A DNA stretch of 64,000 nt from Craspedostauros australis (taxonomy: Eukaryota; Bacillariophyta; Bacillariophyceae; Mastogloiales; Achnanthaceae): the NCBI GenBank assembly GCA_026770025.1, contig JAMXDE010000043.1, positions 434,001 through 498,000 of the forward strand. The letters are read 5' to 3'. Positions 62,905 to 64,000 of the stretch are shown here, one piece after another (within the stretch, counting starts at the first letter, position 1; each line of letters starts with the position of its first letter). The notes below the pieces were generated by a model that did no database searches, was not told the origin of the DNA, and saw only the letters and a program-made list of their open reading frames with translations. The position numbers were made by a program, and so were the translations under genes.

Positions 62905-64000
62905 GGTGTCATCTATGTTTGTTCAACTTCTAGGATGTCTTGTTGGAGGAGCATACTTGCAGTGGACATGTTGAGCACCAAGCCTCCACAAGAATTCATT
63001 GCTTCTCTTGGGTGTATGCATCTATCATGTTTCAATGAGGCCAATTCCACCATCGGGTGCAACTCTTTCTTGCCCAACTGTTTCCAATGATCGCAAAGGT
63101 GAGCTTCAAACTGGCTGAGCACAACATCAACAAATTCAGCCATGTGGAAGCAGCATGTGTCCCACACTTCTGCGGCAGATAACTCTTCTTCAGTCATTGG
63201 CAAGACACCATCTAGCAAGTCCTGTAGAATGATGAATTTTGCTTTGCTAGCCTTTCACTTGATACAACCCTCTCTTCTTGACATGGTGGGGATGTTTGGA
63301 GTATACTGTGGTGTTTGTGCTATGTCTTGACCACTCCTTTCTTGTTGATTCTGTGGAACAATGATGATTTCACTCAGGATTTGGCTTCTGTGCAATTCTT
63401 CAAGCTTGGCATGATGCCTGGCTGTCTGAGTTCCTGAGAGATGAAACAAGAGGGCTTGTCCCAAACATTCCAGGAGAACGAACTGTTGCGAAAATTCAAG
63501 CTTGTCCATCCACAGATGCAGGAGCAGCAAGAAGCATTCTTTGATTGGACTGCTTGATGTGTTGTGCCAAGAATAGACAAAGAACAGACCAAGTTGCCAA
63601 GTACCTGCAGCAAACATAGAACACAATGACAAGACAGCGATACAACCAAAGTGAGGACAACAGAATGCAGCAAGAGAAAGCTCACAAATCAAACTTCATT
63701 CGTTCTTGCCCTTTCTTGTCATGATGACAGTGCCTGCCTTGAGGTAAGCAGCCACAGGAACAGCATCATCAATGTCTTGGACTTCTCTCACTATGGTGAT
63801 CTACAACCATGATCCATCTATCCCACATGTGCTGCAAAATTCCACAACACTTTGGCTATGACAGGACTTGCACTCCACATACTCTGATGTATTCCTTGCA
63901 TTGGATGACAATGATTGGAGTCCTGTAGAAAATGCCCTCAAGAATGAATATTTCTGACACAGGCTTTCTATGTTGAAACTTCTTTTCTCTTGACTCAACG
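62905..64000 (-). pseudogene. decayed gene of unknown family, runs off right edge
   Basis: On the minus strand from the window edge: YVECKSCHSQSVVEFCSTCG then GSWL, an in-frame TAG (63801-63803), and ITIVREVQDIDDAVPVAAYL. Further on, MDKLEFSQQFVLLECLGQAL to EGCIK, an in-frame TGA (63255-63257), KASKAKFIILQDLLDGVLP, then VVLSQFEAHLCDHWKQLGKK and IHPREAMNSCGGLVLNMS. Both stops sit where a Trp would fit, and reading stays open beyond them. The style (CxxC pairs, LGKKELHP, IHPRE...GGLxLNM) is that of a multicopy family I associate with diatom genomes, possibly transposon-derived, but I cannot name it. Part of the interval may be intron. Confidence 0.4.

Noticed and set aside
1..64000. CRISPR arrays, bacterial operons, riboswitches or rRNA genes
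   Set aside because: No direct-repeat/spacer pattern, Shine-Dalgarno-led gene clusters or rRNA-like sequence were seen; the genes have eukaryotic introns.

Overview
Organism. The window is nuclear DNA of a photosynthetic stramenopile, most likely a diatom. Evidence: a spliceosomal DRG1-type GTPase gene, a plastid-type protoporphyrinogen oxidase frame, several secreted proteins with long (x-P-T-S)n linkers, a protein with the VxFxxVxI...SEGPxLxxxWE-type segment frequent in diatom proteomes, and Copia-type LTR retrotransposons as the main mobile elements. No prokaryotic operon structure is visible. Species-level placement is not possible from the sequence alone.

Layout. (1) 1-8.8 kb: copy A of a secreted Cys-rich 'PTS' gene, broken by a lost ATG and by a 365-bp MITE, followed by a basic Ser/Lys-rich gene on the minus strand. 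(2) 8.8-17.4 kb: a direct duplicate of the first unit with PTS gene copy B, broken by a 1-nt deletion; it also carries a solo LTR. (3) 17.4-27.6 kb: a three-level nest in which a solo LTR is split by a 9.5-kb Copia element, which is itself split by a 2.7-kb TIR DNA transposon. (4) 27.6-38.3 kb: a DRG1 gene disrupted by an apparently intact 5.9-kb Copia element, then PTS gene D (minus). (5) 38.3-40.2 kb: single-copy protoporphyrinogen oxidase frame with no in-frame ATG. (6) 40.2-52.7 kb: a second copy of the segment that runs from 11.0 to 38.3 kb, with intact PTS gene C, intact DRG1 and intact PTS gene E (minus). (7) 52.7-64 kb: single-copy sequence with a Cys-containing protein of unknown function, a secreted subtilisin-like protease, a Ser/Arg-rich protein, a minisatellite and a decayed gene running off the right edge.

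How it fits together. A segmental duplication (about 12.5 kb net) doubled a block [PTS gene (+) - Copia remnant - DRG1 (+) - PTS gene (-)], and a further tandem copy of its left part gave PTS copy A. Insertions since then differ between the copies, so each copy supplies empty sites for the other. This shows five LTR insertions each with a 6-bp target duplication and one MITE insertion with 5 bp. The most distinctive biology is the five-member secreted, modular, Cys-rich family (helical module + tandem CxGxxAC repeats + PTS linker), whose C-terminal halves seem to have been exchanged at the PTS linker. A second theme is the structured ends of the LTR elements: hairpins at the U3 end with compensating changes, and a hairpin across the 5' LTR/primer-site junction. 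All comparisons were made by eye; no database or alignment was run.
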